This document shows positions 60,857 to 60,880 of a stretch of DNA of 60,880 bases, piece by piece. Position 1 is the stretch's first letter. Each line of letters begins with the position of its first letter. The notes below the pieces were generated by a model, which saw only the letters and a list, made by a program, of their open reading frames with translations, was not told the DNA's origin and did not search any database. This DNA is from Sphingomonas_R sp036387535. Lineage in GTDB: Bacteria > Pseudomonadota > Alphaproteobacteria > Sphingomonadales > Sphingomonadaceae. The position numbers and the translations under genes were made by a program. Where the stretch lies: assembly GCF_036387535.1 (NCBI RefSeq), contig NZ_DASVTO010000025.1, forward strand, positions 1 to 60,880. The letters run 5' to 3'.

Positions 60857-60880
60857 CTGGTCGGATGAACCGGCCAGTTT
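60857..60880 (+). terminator. Hairpin cut by the window edge
   Basis: CTGGTCGG-ATGAA-CCGGCCAG makes an 8-bp stem with one G-U pair, followed by TTT at the end of the window. Possible terminator; whether the T-run continues cannot be seen. Confidence 0.35.

Larger units (their letters stand above)
53657..60880. mobile_element. Left part of a tRNA-Gly-integrated genomic island
   Basis: The boundary is the tRNA-Gly 3' fragment. Behind it are repeat sites, a complete integrase, an AlpA-like gene, a polymerase-like gene and an AT-rich MTase/ParB/HEPN operon. Codon use and base composition leave the GC-rich host pattern progressively, strongest after about 57.7 kb. No second tRNA copy or att repeat is found before 60880, so the element continues beyond the window. 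No conjugation or capsid genes are seen. Confidence 0.85.

Overview
The window is a 60.9 kb piece of a GC-rich alphaproteobacterial chromosome, most like Sphingomonas or a close relative (Sphingomonadales). This is inferred from gene content and base composition; there is no rRNA or other phylogenetic marker. Supporting features are a TonB receptor next to a Tat-exported M24 peptidase, a pcaIJF cluster, bo3 and caa3 oxidase operons, DUF6880 and DUF5818 proteins, and a small membrane protein ending in an SDESFPASDPP motif.

Region 1 (1-15.2 kb) is core metabolism: the 3-oxoadipate end of aromatic degradation (pcaF partial, pcaJ, pcaI) with a LysR regulator, malate synthase G coupled to a gamma-carbonic anhydrase, a COG2509 flavoprotein, UDP-glucose dehydrogenase, a DUF6880 protein, an extensin-like lipoprotein, a LOG protein with a coupled hydrolase, a thioesterase, a MarR regulator divergent from ilvE, and tRNA-Gln(UUG). 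Region 2 (15.2-21.4 kb) is nutrient scavenging: TonB receptor, M24 peptidase and a GH43 arabinanase. Region 3 (21.5-24.8 kb) is a heat-shock block of two Hsp20 genes convergent with htpG. Two good sigma-32-like promoters and a ROSE-like RNA thermometer can be read directly. Region 4 (24.8-28.4 kb) is a coupled operon of hemerythrin, histidine phosphatase, NAD(P)H-hydrate dehydratase and nicotinate phosphoribosyltransferase.

Region 5 (28.4-35 kb) holds an SDR and a cytochrome P450 divergent around a perfect palindrome, then cyoABCD for a bo3-type quinol oxidase. Region 6 (35-46 kb) has a methyltransferase, an FdhF/YdeP molybdo-oxidoreductase, a YciE/F-like protein, a chain of overlapping genes (Nudix, DUF1003, patatin, a lipobox-bearing SDR, isochorismatase-like hydrolase, class I amidotransferase), a DUF2007/EEP pair and ohr. 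Region 7 (46-51.7 kb) is a second, caa3-type oxidase operon with a CuA subunit fused to cytochrome c, a CtaG-like assembly factor and two further c-type cytochromes. A chemotaxis receptor follows.

Region 8 (53.66-60.88 kb) is the left end of an integrated element. It begins at a severed 3' half of tRNA-Gly(GCC), then has inverted and direct repeats that look like integrase arm sites, a complete tyrosine integrase, an AlpA-like protein and an unusual 486-residue protein carrying what look like motifs A, B and C of family A DNA polymerases. Beyond these lies a clearly AT-richer three-gene operon on the minus strand: a D12-class adenine methyltransferase (starting next to a G9 tract), a ParB-like protein without ParA, and an unknown protein with a canonical HEPN-type R-N-x3-H motif. 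This operon is the best candidate in the window for an undescribed system, plausibly a modification-sensing-effector anti-phage module. The element runs off the right edge, so its cargo and the intact tRNA are not visible.
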